Positions 1 through 9,230 of a stretch of 64,000 nt of DNA are shown in pieces. The first letter of the stretch is position 1. Each line of letters opens with the position of its first letter. This DNA comes from UBA2336 sp031395485 (GTDB lineage: Bacteria; Bacteroidota; Bacteroidia; Cytophagales; Cyclobacteriaceae), in contig JANNUS010000009.1 of the NCBI GenBank assembly GCA_031395485.1, positions 347,803 through 411,802 of the forward strand, written 5' to 3'. Made by a program: the position numbers and the translations under genes. The notes beneath the pieces were generated by a model. The model saw nothing but the letters and a program-made list of their open reading frames with translations. It ran no database searches and was not told where the DNA came from.

Positions 1-1303
1 TATTGATTGATACCATTATATCGCTGCGATGTTTTTTCTGAACTTCTATTGACTTTCTGATAGTGCCCAACAAAAAATTAATCTCTTCAGTAGTCATAAC
101 ATGATCTGACTTGTAGAATATAGCACGAATAAGTTGAACTTCAGTTTTATTAAAGACCGACTGCCCGATAGTATTACTCGCACTTCTTCGTTTGTACATT
201 GTAAAAAAGATTGCGCCAATCGATAAGACTACACCAATTGAAAAGGTAACAAGCGATAGCCAACTCATGGACATCCAGAATGGTTTTTCTTGAGTGGGCA
301 CATAAATTGAAATTGCAGTTGGAGTAAAATCCGAATGTTTAAGTGAAAGTTGTAACTGTTCTTTTAGTGATGTCACTATATGAAATATGGAGTCTTTAAA
401 GTATAATATGCAGCGCTTGTTGGTGTTCTTTGTTTTGTGTTCATTAAATATCATGCCTATTATAGGGGCGGCTTTTTCTTTGCCCAGCAAGGATATCTGA
501 TTAGATGCATAATCAACTAAATATAAAGTTTGATTTGAACGAGGCCCCGCAAATACTAATTCACCCCATGGCAATGACACAAGCCTCCTTGAGATTTTCA
601 TGATATCCATAGCCTCCTTTTTTACGACACCTAAAATGCTCCAGTTCTTTGAGTCCAGATCAAGTTCCCAAACCCGAGCGGTATCCGGGTAATAATTGAC
701 GTTGGTGTTTTTTTCTTTAAGCCACTCTTTAGCAATTCGCTTTTCAGTATAGCAAATTTTACTACCTCCATAATTCAACCAAATTCCTACCCCTTGCCCG
801 CCACCCATCGGTATTTCTGTGTTTAGCGGCATAATTTCCCAACCATAATTTGAAGATTGGAAATACCTTAAATGCCCGTTGTTTCGCCAGAGGCCGTAAC
901 CTCCAATGGAAAAGATTGTATCCCGAATTGTAAAGTTGAATGCTCCAAAATTATAACCTGAATAAAAAGTAGAATCTATTCGGACAAAATCAATTCCATC
1001 TCCTTTTCGAAGTACTTTGTAAACCCGACCCGTTCCATCAATTAAGGCAAACAGGCCGTCACTTGTTTTAATGAAAACGTCACTAAGCTGTTCCTTGCCC
1101 GGTAGTTTCAGGTCGTTGGGTAAAAAAAACGGGTTTGTAAATCTGGGAGTTTCAAAACTTACAATTTCACCAACGGCCGATGAATCGCTTAGCAAATCTT
1201 CAAGCATCCATGCAGCATCCCCTTCTTGTGCTTTTGATTGAAAAGACAAAAGGCAAAGAATTAGAAGAGAAAACGAACGGACAGTGATTAAAACTAGCTT
1301 CAT
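1..1303 (-). CDS. Membrane-anchored putative regulator, partial (C-terminus cut by window edge)
   Basis: An open frame starts at an ATG (1301-1303) and reads without a stop to the left edge, giving about 434 codons. The N-terminus (MKLVLITVRSFSLL...) is a signal peptide ending near KAQEG. A large soluble, probably periplasmic part follows, rich in short beta-strand-like stretches (GGYGLW, DGTGRVYK). A single membrane segment lies near residues 346-368, followed by a basic YKRR stop-transfer. The visible cytoplasmic tail is helical and charged (TTEEINFLLG, KSIEVQKKHRSD) and resembles a winged-helix-like tail I associate with Bacteroidota membrane-bound proteins. The order signal peptide, sensor domain, TM, cytoplasmic helix suggests a one-component membrane regulator. 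That role is inference; I do not recognise the family with certainty. Confidence 0.7.
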   Translation of the reverse strand, partial: MKLVLITVRSFSLLILCLLSFQSKAQEGDAAWMLEDLLSDSSAVGEIVSFETPRFTNPFFLPNDLKLPGKEQLSDVFIKTSDGLFALIDGTGRVYKVLRKGDGIDFVRIDSTFYSGYNFGAFNFTIRDTIFSIGGYGLWRNNGHLRYFQSSNYGWEIMPLNTEIPMGGGQGVGIWLNYGGSKICYTEKRIAKEWLKEKNTNVNYYPDTARVWELDLDSKNWSILGVVKKEAMDIMKISRRLVSLPWGELVFAGPRSNQTLYLVDYASNQISLLGKEKAAPIIGMIFNEHKTKNTNKRCILYFKDSIFHIVTSLKEQLQLSLKHSDFTPTAISIYVPTQEKPFWMSMSWLSLVTFSIGVVLSIGAIFFTMYKRRSASNTIGQSVFNKTEVQLIRAIFYKSDHVMTTEEINFLLGTIRKSIEVQKKHRSDIMVSIN

Positions 1304-1592
1304 TAAATGCAATAATGCAATTTTCCAATAACACACGAAAAAGAACTTTTAATAAACTTTCCATCAGCCCTAGCGCTTTTGGGAGTAAAAACACTATCTG
1401 GAGCATACTTCCAGCATGAGATAGGTGAAAAATGGGTGATTCACCTGTTTTTAGAGCTTGTGGTTCAACGTATTAGCACAACTACTAGGTGAAGAATTCA
1501 ATTGCAAGAAAGATTACCTAATACATCTATACAATTTCTTATCACCATTTGGATGAAAGTAGATTTGGTGAGAATTAAATGACAACCCAACT
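1304..1592. other. Divergent intergenic region
   Basis: This 289-base gap separates two divergently read genes and must hold both promoters. It is AT-rich. I see no RNA gene, no strong hairpin and no clear TAnnTTTG site. Confidence 0.4.
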
Positions 1593-2021
1593 ATGAAGAG
1601 TTTTAAACTATTCAAAAATACTTCATCTGAACAATTTAAAGATGATGAGTTGCTCGGAGTAATTCGTTTGCATGGTGAAATGAAAGCAGGACTTAAGAAA
1701 CTCAGTAATCTTAAAAGAAATCAATTGCTAGTAGTTTATCATAATAACAAAAAAACCTATGGTATATTAAGGTTTATCGTAGGTGTAGAGGCATTTCATA
1801 AAAATTCAATAAAACTTTGCTGGGATCAGCGCGAAGACCTTGGGCTTGATAAAAATGACGATGCTGAACTACAACTCATTTTAAAAAAGGGAAATTTATT
1901 TGATGCAATGCGTTTCGCATGGTGCCATGCTAATCCTACAGTGCGGTATCCCTTTAAAATTGCCGCTATACTTGGTATCATTTCATTTATCGTATCACTT
2001 ATTTCCCTTTTTTTTATTTAG
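1593..2021 (+). CDS. Hypothetical protein with C-terminal membrane anchor
   Basis: The 142-residue product has a charged, mixed alpha/beta N-terminal part of about 115 residues with no signal peptide. It ends in one hydrophobic segment (IAAILGIISFIVSLISLFFI, about residues 122-142) with almost nothing after it. That is the arrangement of a tail-anchored inner-membrane protein whose body faces the cytoplasm. The lipoprotein gene downstream starts 14 bases after the stop, so the two may be co-transcribed. I do not recognise the family. The ATG at 1593 has an in-frame open context and no better start nearby. Confidence 0.6.
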   Translation: MKSFKLFKNTSSEQFKDDELLGVIRLHGEMKAGLKKLSNLKRNQLLVVYHNNKKTYGILRFIVGVEAFHKNSIKLCWDQREDLGLDKNDDAELQLILKKGNLFDAMRFAWCHANPTVRYPFKIAAILGIISFIVSLISLFFI

Positions 2022-2034
2022 TACCCATTTTTCT

Positions 2035-3255
2035 ATGAGTAGATATTTCAATTGTAATATTGCAAGGCTTCTGTTGTTAGTCTTTGTTTCAACTACTTGT
2101 AGCGAGGAGGGTGAAGAGAAAAGGCCAGCTCCGGTTCTAGAAATGGTCACAGATGAAATTTCACTGATTACGGCTACCTCTGCAGTTGGCGGTGGAACAA
2201 TTGTAGACGATACAGGCTTGCCAGTATTAACCCGGGGTGTTTGTTGGAGTACGAATGCCTTACCTACAATTGATAACGATAAAACTAGTGATGGTACTGG
2301 CGATGGCACATTTATTAGCACGATGACTGAACTAACGCCCGCTACCACTTATTTTGTAAGGGCTTATGCAATCACCCAAAACGAGACAATCTATGCCTCG
2401 TCAGTATCCTTCAAAACAATTCCGCTTGATCTGCCAACGGTTATAACTTTGCCCATTACTGATATCTCAACTGTAGAGGCAAGGAGTGGAGGTAATGTCA
2501 CATCAGACGGAGGAGCCGAAGTTGTGTCGCGGGGAGTATGCTGGAGCAGCAATTCATACCCTACAATTAACAACAATAAGTCAACAGATGGTATTGGTAT
2601 CGGTACATTTAATAGCCAAATCACTGGATTAACTGGGTTTTCCACCTACTATGTTCGAGCATATGCTACAAACGAGGTGGGGACATCTTATGGAGAAGAA
2701 TTAATATTTCATACATTCCAAACCGGGAGCCTTTACCAAGGTGGAATAATCGGGTACATTTTAAAAGATGGTGATCCGGGGTATGATCCAAATGTTCCAC
2801 ATGGACTGATCGTAGCACCTACAGATCAAAGCACTTCCGCACCATGGGGCTGTTATTCTGCATATCCAGGTTTCGACTATATAACTCTAGTTGGGGCAGA
2901 TGGGACAGCCATAGGCACTGGCTATCAAAACACCTTAGATATTATAGCTGGTTTATGGCCTCCTTTTAGCCCATGCACTCAGGAGGGTATAGCAGCAAGG
3001 CTATGTTACGAGTTAGTACTAAACAATTATGATGACTGGTTTCTTCCTTCTATCGATGAACTATTTAAACTTTACTATAATAGAACTATTATAGCAAATG
3101 CTGGTGGCGCTTTTACACCTAATTACTATTGGAGTTCATCCGAGGGCTCCTCTAACATTCATATCGCATCGAGTTTGCGATTTACCGACTTTTATGTTTG
3201 GCTTGGTGACCTGACCAAGAATACCCACCATGTTCGTGCAATTCGGTACTTTTAG
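2035..3255 (+). CDS. Lipoprotein with two FN3-like repeats and a DUF1566 (Lcl-type) C-terminal domain
   Basis: The 406-residue product starts at ATG 2035. Longer in-frame readings from 1900 overlap the previous gene and lack a signal peptide. The N-terminus is a lipoprotein signal (LLLVFVSTTC, Cys about 20) followed by acidic residues, suggesting export. Two tandem repeats of about 90 residues follow, each with RGVCWS, a DGTG/DGIG-GTF stretch and TTYFVRAYA/STYYVRAYA; they look like the fibronectin-type modules common in Bacteroidota surface proteins. The last 170 residues carry DUF1566/Lcl signatures: GGIIGYIL, DDWFLPSIDEL, YYWSSSE and HHVRAIRYF. This suggests a surface-exposed adhesin or carbohydrate-binding lipoprotein; the ligand is unknown. 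Confidence 0.8.
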   Translation: MSRYFNCNIARLLLLVFVSTTCSEEGEEKRPAPVLEMVTDEISLITATSAVGGGTIVDDTGLPVLTRGVCWSTNALPTIDNDKTSDGTGDGTFISTMTELTPATTYFVRAYAITQNETIYASSVSFKTIPLDLPTVITLPITDISTVEARSGGNVTSDGGAEVVSRGVCWSSNSYPTINNNKSTDGIGIGTFNSQITGLTGFSTYYVRAYATNEVGTSYGEELIFHTFQTGSLYQGGIIGYILKDGDPGYDPNVPHGLIVAPTDQSTSAPWGCYSAYPGFDYITLVGADGTAIGTGYQNTLDIIAGLWPPFSPCTQEGIAARLCYELVLNNYDDWFLPSIDELFKLYYNRTIIANAGGAFTPNYYWSSSEGSSNIHIASSLRFTDFYVWLGDLTKNTHHVRAIRYF

Positions 3256-3306
3256 CCCACTCTAGCGGTGGCACACATTCTCTTGGTTTTCATCCAATCA
3301 ATTTTA

Positions 3307-3384
3307 AGTGCCGTCAGGTCTTTCGACCTGACACTTCCCACTAAATTTGTTACAGCCCCTCAGGTCGAAAGACCTGCCGGCACT
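3307..3384. repeat. Long inverted repeat, family C (CAGGTC-GACCTG type)
   Basis: Two arms of 24 bases (3307-3330 and 3361-3384) are reverse complements with one mismatch, separated by 30 bases. Each arm also contains its own palindrome, CAGGTC-TTTC-GACCTG, so it can fold as one long stem or two small hairpins. It lies between convergent genes (lipoprotein and valS), where it may act as a bidirectional terminator. Confidence 0.85.
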
Positions 3385-3460
3385 AAACATCTAGTTATTG
3401 CTAGCAGCTAGGATTTGATCCTGTTAATTCTCAAATTCTGTAAATCCTGATTCAGGCAAT

Positions 3461-6136
3461 TTACAATCTAGCTAAACTTTCTTCCAGCGCCTTAATCTTT
3501 GATTCAGCATCGGCTTTCTTTTTGCGTTCCATTTCAATCACTTGCGGAGGCGCACTGTTTACGAATTTTTCATTCGATAATTTCTTGTCAACGGAGGCCA
3601 TGAACCCGCGTTGGTATTCAATGTCTTTAAGAATTGCTTCACGCTCTTTGGCAACATCAACTTTTCCTTCTAATGGAATAATGAACTCGGAAGTTCCAAC
3701 CATAAAGGAAACACCCGAAGGTTTCTCACTCGAAGAGTAAACTTCATTGACATTTGAAAGTTTCTTTACAATTGCCCAGAAGGAATTCAGGCTAACCTTA
3801 TTCTCAGGACTTTGATAAAGTTTCAGTGATTCTTTTGGCGAGATGCCCTTGGCATTTCTTGAATTTCGAATTTGTGTAATCAACTCAAATGCTGTGTTAC
3901 CTTCTTTTAGAATAGAATTCTCTACCGTTGAAGTTTTAGGCCATGCGCTAACAATGATGCACTCTTTCTGTTTTCGTTCATTTAACTCATGCCATAATTC
4001 TTCTGTAATAAATGGCATAAAGGGGTGAAGTGCTTTTAAGAGCGTTTCAAAAAGAGAAACTGTTTTATCGTACGTTTCTTTATCGATTGGCTTACCAAAT
4101 TCGGGTTTGATCATTTCTAGATACCATGCGCAGTAGTCGTCCCAGATAAGTTTGTAAATGCACATCAGTGCATCCGACATCCGGTACTTACTAAAATGAT
4201 CTTCTAACTCAATTAATGAGTAGTTCATTTTTGATTCGAACCAAGCAATGGCTGTTTTATTTTCTTCCGGTTGAGAAAGGCTTGTGTCTATTTCCCAGCC
4301 TTTTACGAGCCTGAATGCATTCCAGATTTTGTTGGAAAAATTTCTGCCTTGCTCTATTAATTTCTCATCATAAAGTAAATCATTTCCTGCAGGTGAGCTA
4401 AACAACATTCCTGTACGAACAGCATCCGCGCCAAAATTGGAAATCAAGTCAAGCGGATCGGGTGAATTACCCAACGACTTCGACATTTTCCTTCCTTGCT
4501 TATCGCGTACAATCCCGGTAAGGTAAACATCGTCAAAAGGCTTCTTGTCTAAATACTCATAGCCCGCAATAATCATTCGCGCTACCCAGAAGAATAGAAT
4601 CTCCGGTGCTGTTACTAATACCTTGGTAGGGTAGTAGTATGCCAGTTCTTTGTTTTTGGATACGATGATCTTTCCTTTCTCTTTATCAAAGCATTCATCT
4701 TTAAAACCTTTGAAAACTTCTATCGGCCAAAGCCAGGAGGAAGCCCAGGTGTCGAGTACGTCTGAATCCTGCCTTAAGTCTTTTTCAATTATTGCTCTTC
4801 CGGCCTTCTTTGAAGCAAATTGAATTGCTTCCTGTAAACTTTCGGCAACCACAAAATCATTCTCGCCACTTCCGTAATAATATGCCGGAATGCGATGTCC
4901 CCACCACAACTGCCTGGAGATACACCAATCGCGAACATTTTCCATCCAGTGACGGTAAGTGTTTTTGAACTTGGCCGGGTGAAGTTTGATCTCATCTTCT
5001 TCAACTGCTTTATAAGCCTTGTTGGAAATCTCCTTCATCTTCACAAACCACTGTAACGAGAGTTTGGGCTCCACTACGGTATTCGTTCGTTCCGACCTTC
5101 CGATGCGTGTTATAAACTCTTCTTCTTTCACGAGATAGTCAGCTTCCCGTAAATCTTTTACCATCTCCTTACGAACAGCAAAGCGATCTTTTCCGTAAAA
5201 CTTTGGTATCTCACATTTTTCATTGAGTGTACCATCGTCATTCAGCGTATCAATTACCTGAAGATTATGACGCACCCCAATTTCGTAGTCGTTTACATCG
5301 TGAGCCGGTGTTACTTTCAAGCACCCTGTACCAAATGATTTATCTACATAGTCGTCTGTGATGATAGGGATCTCACGATTTATGAAAGGCACTAATACTT
5401 TTTTACCGATAAGTTTTTTGTACCGTTCATCCGTGGGGTTTACGGCAATGGCCACATCGCCCATAATTGTTTCGGGGCGTTGGGTAGCAATGATTACCCA
5501 CTCGTCTGTATCTTTTATTTTATATCGAACGGAATAAAGAATCGATTTCTCACCATCTTCTTTATAAAGAACTTCTTCATTCGACAGCGCGGTCTTGGCT
5601 TCACAATCCCAGTTGATCATACGCAACCCACGGTATATGTAGCCCTTGTTGTATAAATCCACAAATACCCGGATCACAGACTTATAATAATCAGGATCCA
5701 TCGTAAAGCTTGTCCGTTCCCAATCACAAGAAGCGCCAAGCTTTTTTAGTTGCTCCAGAATAATGCCACCATACTTCTCTTTCCATTCCCACGCATACTT
5801 CAAAAATTCATCACGGGTCAGACTTGATTTTTTAATCCCTTTTTCGCGAAGCATAGCCACCACACGAGCCTCCGTTGCAATAGAGGCGTGGTCGGTACCC
5901 GGTACCCAGCAGGCCTCTTTACCTTCCATGCGAGCTTTCCGGATTAGGACATCCTGAATGGTATTATTGAGCATGTGGCCCATGTGCAGAACACCTGTAA
6001 CATTGGGAGGTGGAATAACGATGCAATAAGGTTCTTTATTGGAATCAGGCTCGGAGTGAAAGAAACCGTTATCCATCCAATGCTGGTACCACTTGCCCTC
6101 TACTTCGGATGGATTGTATTTCGTTGATAATGACAT
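3461..6136 (-). CDS. valS: Valyl-tRNA synthetase
   Basis: This class I aminoacyl-tRNA synthetase charges tRNA-Val in the cytoplasm. Its 891 residues match the family length. Visible signatures are PPPNVTGVLHMGH (the HIGH motif, about residue 43), the editing domain with TQRPETIMGDVA, VTPAHDVNDYE, and GRKMSKSLGNSPDPLD (the KMSKS loop, near 550). The C-terminal 70 residues are highly charged (EREAILKDIEYQRG, EMERKKKADAESKIKALEE), which is the usual ValRS coiled-coil arm that grips the tRNA. It reads leftwards, 55 bases after the methyltransferase gene on the same strand, with its own promoter-like site between. The start is clear because FHSEPDSN and earlier sequence align with the usual N-terminus. 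Confidence 0.97.
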   Translation of the reverse strand: MSLSTKYNPSEVEGKWYQHWMDNGFFHSEPDSNKEPYCIVIPPPNVTGVLHMGHMLNNTIQDVLIRKARMEGKEACWVPGTDHASIATEARVVAMLREKGIKKSSLTRDEFLKYAWEWKEKYGGIILEQLKKLGASCDWERTSFTMDPDYYKSVIRVFVDLYNKGYIYRGLRMINWDCEAKTALSNEEVLYKEDGEKSILYSVRYKIKDTDEWVIIATQRPETIMGDVAIAVNPTDERYKKLIGKKVLVPFINREIPIITDDYVDKSFGTGCLKVTPAHDVNDYEIGVRHNLQVIDTLNDDGTLNEKCEIPKFYGKDRFAVRKEMVKDLREADYLVKEEEFITRIGRSERTNTVVEPKLSLQWFVKMKEISNKAYKAVEEDEIKLHPAKFKNTYRHWMENVRDWCISRQLWWGHRIPAYYYGSGENDFVVAESLQEAIQFASKKAGRAIIEKDLRQDSDVLDTWASSWLWPIEVFKGFKDECFDKEKGKIIVSKNKELAYYYPTKVLVTAPEILFFWVARMIIAGYEYLDKKPFDDVYLTGIVRDKQGRKMSKSLGNSPDPLDLISNFGADAVRTGMLFSSPAGNDLLYDEKLIEQGRNFSNKIWNAFRLVKGWEIDTSLSQPEENKTAIAWFESKMNYSLIELEDHFSKYRMSDALMCIYKLIWDDYCAWYLEMIKPEFGKPIDKETYDKTVSLFETLLKALHPFMPFITEELWHELNERKQKECIIVSAWPKTSTVENSILKEGNTAFELITQIRNSRNAKGISPKESLKLYQSPENKVSLNSFWAIVKKLSNVNEVYSSSEKPSGVSFMVGTSEFIIPLEGKVDVAKEREAILKDIEYQRGFMASVDKKLSNEKFVNSAPPQVIEMERKKKADAESKIKALEESLARL

Positions 6137-6156
6137 GTTTGACTAAAAATAGATCG

Positions 6157-6164
6157 CAAAAATA
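6157..6164 (-). promoter_or_regulatory. Promoter -7 element, valS
   Basis: On the minus strand this reads TATTTTTG, a match to the Bacteroidota -7 consensus TAnnTTTG, about 20 bases before the valS ATG. A TTG lies upstream at a slightly long spacing (about 24 bases). Confidence 0.45.
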
Positions 6165-6191
6165 AAGAAAATTCGGTTATTAGCTGAGCAA

Positions 6192-7553
6192 TCATTTCGG
6201 ATCGGCCATTCTAATTCTCCACTCTTTCGGATACAAGTTATTGGAACGGTTATCCAGCACATTTACCCAGCCAAGCGGAAGTTTGTTGTACGTAATAAGT
6301 GCGAACCCTTTTGGTGTTGAGCCTACTTGAATTGGTTCCTTCCGTAAGAAGTGCAGTGCTTCCTCTAAGCTTACTTCAATGTGCTGAAAATGATTTTTAT
6401 TTAATTCTATGGATAATGCTGCTGCGTGTTCTGGAATTAATTTATCATGTTTTGCTGTAATAAACGGAGTCCCTGCCTGAACAATTTTTACGTGATGGAG
6501 TAGAAATTCAATTTCTTCAGATTGATTAGCTGGGATGGCGTAAACAATATCATTCCAGGAATATACTTTAGTGGAGTCATTCAACATCCACGCTTTCAAT
6601 TGTTCGATTATTTTTTTAGAAGGAGGTGCTAATGCGTTCTTTGATTTGATTCGATGTTCTTGCACAACCTCTGTCTTTCGTATGACCGACAAGAAAAATC
6701 CTTCACCTTTTACTTTATGAGGATAGAATCGATACCCAATAAGATTTTTTTCTTTAATGGTTTCAATACCCCATGCGTTATCAATTGTCAAGGGCATAGA
6801 TTCAATACCATGTTGTTCCTGAAGCCATTGAAGATTTTCTTCGTTTTCCTGTGCGTTATATGTGCAGGTGCAATAGATCAGTATTCCATTAGTTTTTAAG
6901 GCGGGCCATACATCTGCAAGAATCCTTCGCTGGCGTTTTGAACATAAGTCAACATTGGCAGGAGACCACTCTTGCATCGCATTCGGATCTTTTCGAAACA
7001 AGCCCTCACCGGAACATGGAGCATCCACAATGATGACATCAAAAAATCCGGTAAGTCTTGAAAAATCTTCAGGGTCATTATTTGTCACCACCACATTCAT
7101 GTGACCCCACTTCTGAATGTTCTCCGAAAGAATGGTAGCTCTTGAACGAATCACCTCATTTGAAACCAATAAACTATCGCGATGAAGGAGGCTTAATATA
7201 TGGGTAGACTTCCCACCGGGTGCGGCACAAAGATCCAGAACACGTATTGGTTTTGTTAAATCAACAGTTTGGGTTATGGCTTGTTCAAGAAACATTGAAC
7301 TTGCCTCTTGCACATAGTAGCCTCCCGCATGAATAGCGGGATCCAGTGTAAAGATGGGTCGCGCTTTCAAGTACTTTCCAAACTTGCTCCACGCAACAGG
7401 TTCGCTTTCAAGGGTAAAATTTTTATGTGGATTAAGCCGAATGCTTACCGGTGATGGTTGCTGAAGGCTCCTCAGGAATTGTTCGTAAGAATCTCCAAGT
7501 TTTGCTCGCAACGTGTCTTCAAATTCTTTTGGTAAACTTGGATTGTTTTTCAT
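6192..7553 (-). CDS. rsmF: RsmF/YebU-type rRNA (cytosine-C5) methyltransferase
   Basis: This SAM-dependent RNA m5C methyltransferase of the NOL1/NOP2/Sun family has 453 residues. Visible motifs are DLCAAPGGKSTH (SAM-binding motif I), DAPCSGEGLFRKD (motif IV, with the Cys that releases product) and YCTCTYN (motif VI, catalytic Cys). An N-terminal RNA-binding stretch (SIRLNP) precedes them. The C-terminal 150 residues, ending in ALITYNKLPLGWVNVLDNRSNN, match the RsmF extra domain, so RsmF-like (16S C1407 in E. coli) is the best match over RsmB. The exact target base cannot be read from sequence. It is divergent from the fumarylacetoacetase gene, with about 35 bases between starts. Confidence 0.85.
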   Translation of the reverse strand: MKNNPSLPKEFEDTLRAKLGDSYEQFLRSLQQPSPVSIRLNPHKNFTLESEPVAWSKFGKYLKARPIFTLDPAIHAGGYYVQEASSMFLEQAITQTVDLTKPIRVLDLCAAPGGKSTHILSLLHRDSLLVSNEVIRSRATILSENIQKWGHMNVVVTNNDPEDFSRLTGFFDVIIVDAPCSGEGLFRKDPNAMQEWSPANVDLCSKRQRRILADVWPALKTNGILIYCTCTYNAQENEENLQWLQEQHGIESMPLTIDNAWGIETIKEKNLIGYRFYPHKVKGEGFFLSVIRKTEVVQEHRIKSKNALAPPSKKIIEQLKAWMLNDSTKVYSWNDIVYAIPANQSEEIEFLLHHVKIVQAGTPFITAKHDKLIPEHAAALSIELNKNHFQHIEVSLEEALHFLRKEPIQVGSTPKGFALITYNKLPLGWVNVLDNRSNNLYPKEWRIRMADPK

Positions 7554-7587
7554 TTCACGAGAAAAATAAGCCTTATTTTTGAGTTGT

Positions 7588-8859
7588 ATGATAAAAGCAA
7601 ACGATCCGAAATTAAAAAGCTGGGTGGAGGTTCCGAAAGACTCCGATTTTCCGATCCAAAATCTTCCTTTCGGGATTTTTAAGACCCGGTATCTAACGGC
7701 AGTAGCGGGTGTGGCTATTGGTAATCACGTACTGGATTTAGTGTATTTACATGAAAATGGTTTTTTGGATGGACTTGGGCTTCCTCAGGGTATTTTTAAC
7801 CAACGCTACCTGAACGACTTTATGGCATTGGGTAAGTTAAAGGCTCGTGAAGTTCGCGAACGAATTTCAGAATTACTACGCGCTGATCGAGATGAACTAA
7901 AAAATAATATTCCCGCTCGTGAGATTGCACTCATCCCGATGAATGAAGTGCAAATGATGATGCCAGTGCGCGTACCGAACTATACAGATTTTTACAGCAG
8001 TGAAGAACATGCAACGAATGTTGGCTCCATGTTCCGCGATCCGAAGAATGCATTGCTTCCGAACTGGAAACATATGCCGGTAGGGTATCATGGAAGATCA
8101 TCGTCTATCGTTGTTTCCGGAACTTCCATCCATCGGCCCAAAGGGCAACTAAAGCCAGTGGAGACAGAACCACCTATATTTTCACCTTCACGCAAATTGG
8201 ATTTCGAATTAGAGGTTGCTTTCTTAACCTGTACCGAAACAAAACTGGGTCAATCCATCAGCACGAAAGAAGCAGAGGATCATATTTTTGGATTTGTTTT
8301 ATTTAATGATTGGTCAGCGCGGGATATTCAGCAATGGGAGTATGTACCCCTCGGACCATTTTTAGGAAAGAATTTTGGCTCCACTATTTCTCCCTGGATT
8401 GTTACCATGGATGCACTCGAGCCATTTCGTGTTGCAGGGCCGGAACAACTACCACATGTGCTTCCGTATTTAAGTGTTGAAGGGAACAAGAATTTTGATA
8501 TTCGGTTGGAGGTTTTTATTCAACCGAATGGATCAGAAGCGACTACGGTATGCCGTTCAAATTTTAAATACATGTACTGGAATATCAATCAACAGTTGGC
8601 ACACCATACTGTGAATGGGTGCAACATTCAGGTGGGCGATATGTATGCATCGGGTACCATCAGCGGACCTTCGCCCGGCTCGTATGGTTCAATGTTAGAG
8701 TTAAGTTGGAACGGAAAAAAAACCATGACCATGCCCGATGGATCAGAACGAAAATTTATTGAAGACGGAGATACGGTGATCATTAAAGGCTTAGCGGAGA
8801 AAGATGGTGTGCGAATTGGTTTTGGAGAGTGTAAGGGAAAAATTTTACCAGCTACTTAA
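7588..8859 (+). CDS. fahA: Fumarylacetoacetase
   Basis: The enzyme hydrolyses fumarylacetoacetate to fumarate and acetoacetate, the last step of tyrosine/homogentisate breakdown. The 423 residues match bacterial and eukaryotic FAH. An N-terminal SH3-like domain (WVEVPKDSDFPIQNLPFGIF) is followed by the catalytic domain. Visible catalytic and metal-site motifs are YTDFYSSEEHATNVG, MPVGYHGRSSSIVVSG, KLDFELEVAF, LFNDWSARDIQQWEYVPLGPFLGKNF (in parts) and YASGTISG. The start at ATG 7588 is preferred over an in-frame TTG three codons earlier. Other homogentisate-pathway genes are not in the window; the flavin-reductase-like gene 380 bases downstream is a frequent companion in related genomes (from memory). 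Confidence 0.96.
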   Translation: MIKANDPKLKSWVEVPKDSDFPIQNLPFGIFKTRYLTAVAGVAIGNHVLDLVYLHENGFLDGLGLPQGIFNQRYLNDFMALGKLKAREVRERISELLRADRDELKNNIPAREIALIPMNEVQMMMPVRVPNYTDFYSSEEHATNVGSMFRDPKNALLPNWKHMPVGYHGRSSSIVVSGTSIHRPKGQLKPVETEPPIFSPSRKLDFELEVAFLTCTETKLGQSISTKEAEDHIFGFVLFNDWSARDIQQWEYVPLGPFLGKNFGSTISPWIVTMDALEPFRVAGPEQLPHVLPYLSVEGNKNFDIRLEVFIQPNGSEATTVCRSNFKYMYWNINQQLAHHTVNGCNIQVGDMYASGTISGPSPGSYGSMLELSWNGKKTMTMPDGSERKFIEDGDTVIIKGLAEKDGVRIGFGECKGKILPAT

Positions 8860-8863
8860 TGTT

Positions 8864-8890
8864 GTCATCCTGAGCTTGTCGAAGGGTGAC
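8864..8890. repeat. Palindromic repeat, family A, left copy at the GIY-YIG gene
   Basis: The unit is GTCATCC...GGGTGAC around the core CTGAGCTTGTCGAAG (8870-8884). It starts 4 bases after the fahA stop. The identical 15-base core occurs inverted at 9211-9225, on the other side of the GIY-YIG gene. Confidence 0.85.
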
Positions 8891-8906
8891 GAACCTACAT
8901 ATACTT

Positions 8907-9230
8907 ATGCCTCGTGACCATCAATATTTTGTTTACATCGTAGAATGTACAGATTATCTTTATTACACAGGTGTTACAAATGATGTTGATAAGCGGCTAT
9001 GGGAGCATAATACTGGTATCAATCTGAAGAGTTTTACTTTTAAAAGAAGACCTGTTGTTTTAAAGTATTGTCAGCGCTTTACAGATATTCGGAAAGCGAT
9101 TGAGTGGGAAAAACAAGTAAAAGGTTGGAGTCGGAAAAAGAAGGAAGCCCTTTTTAAAGAAGATTGGGATGAAATTGTGAGGCTATCAAATTTAAAGCAA
9201 GGTAGTCCGTCTTCGACAAGCTCAGACTGA
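8907..9230 (+). CDS. GIY-YIG domain protein, flanked by inverted repeats
   Basis: The 107-residue protein has the GIY-YIG nuclease fold: YFVYIVECTD then LYYTGVTND, the catalytic-type Arg in KRLWEHNTG, and a downstream Glu in AIEWEKQVKGWSRKK. This is the COG2827/YhbQ-like class of single-domain proteins, some of which nick DNA. ATG 8907 is chosen; a GTG 21 bases upstream would start inside the repeat. The last residues (SPSSTSSD) and the stop codon are encoded by the right-hand repeat, so the gene end has been overwritten by, or evolved with, the repeat. It interrupts the fahA/flavin-reductase pair, which suggests insertion. Its target is unknown. Confidence 0.85.
   Translation: MPRDHQYFVYIVECTDYLYYTGVTNDVDKRLWEHNTGINLKSFTFKRRPVVLKYCQRFTDIRKAIEWEKQVKGWSRKKKEALFKEDWDEIVRLSNLKQGSPSSTSSD

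Noticed and set aside
1900..2034. Upstream extension of the DUF1566 lipoprotein frame
   Set aside because: It overlaps the preceding 142-codon gene and removes the signal peptide from the N-terminus; ATG 2035 gives a proper lipoprotein signal.
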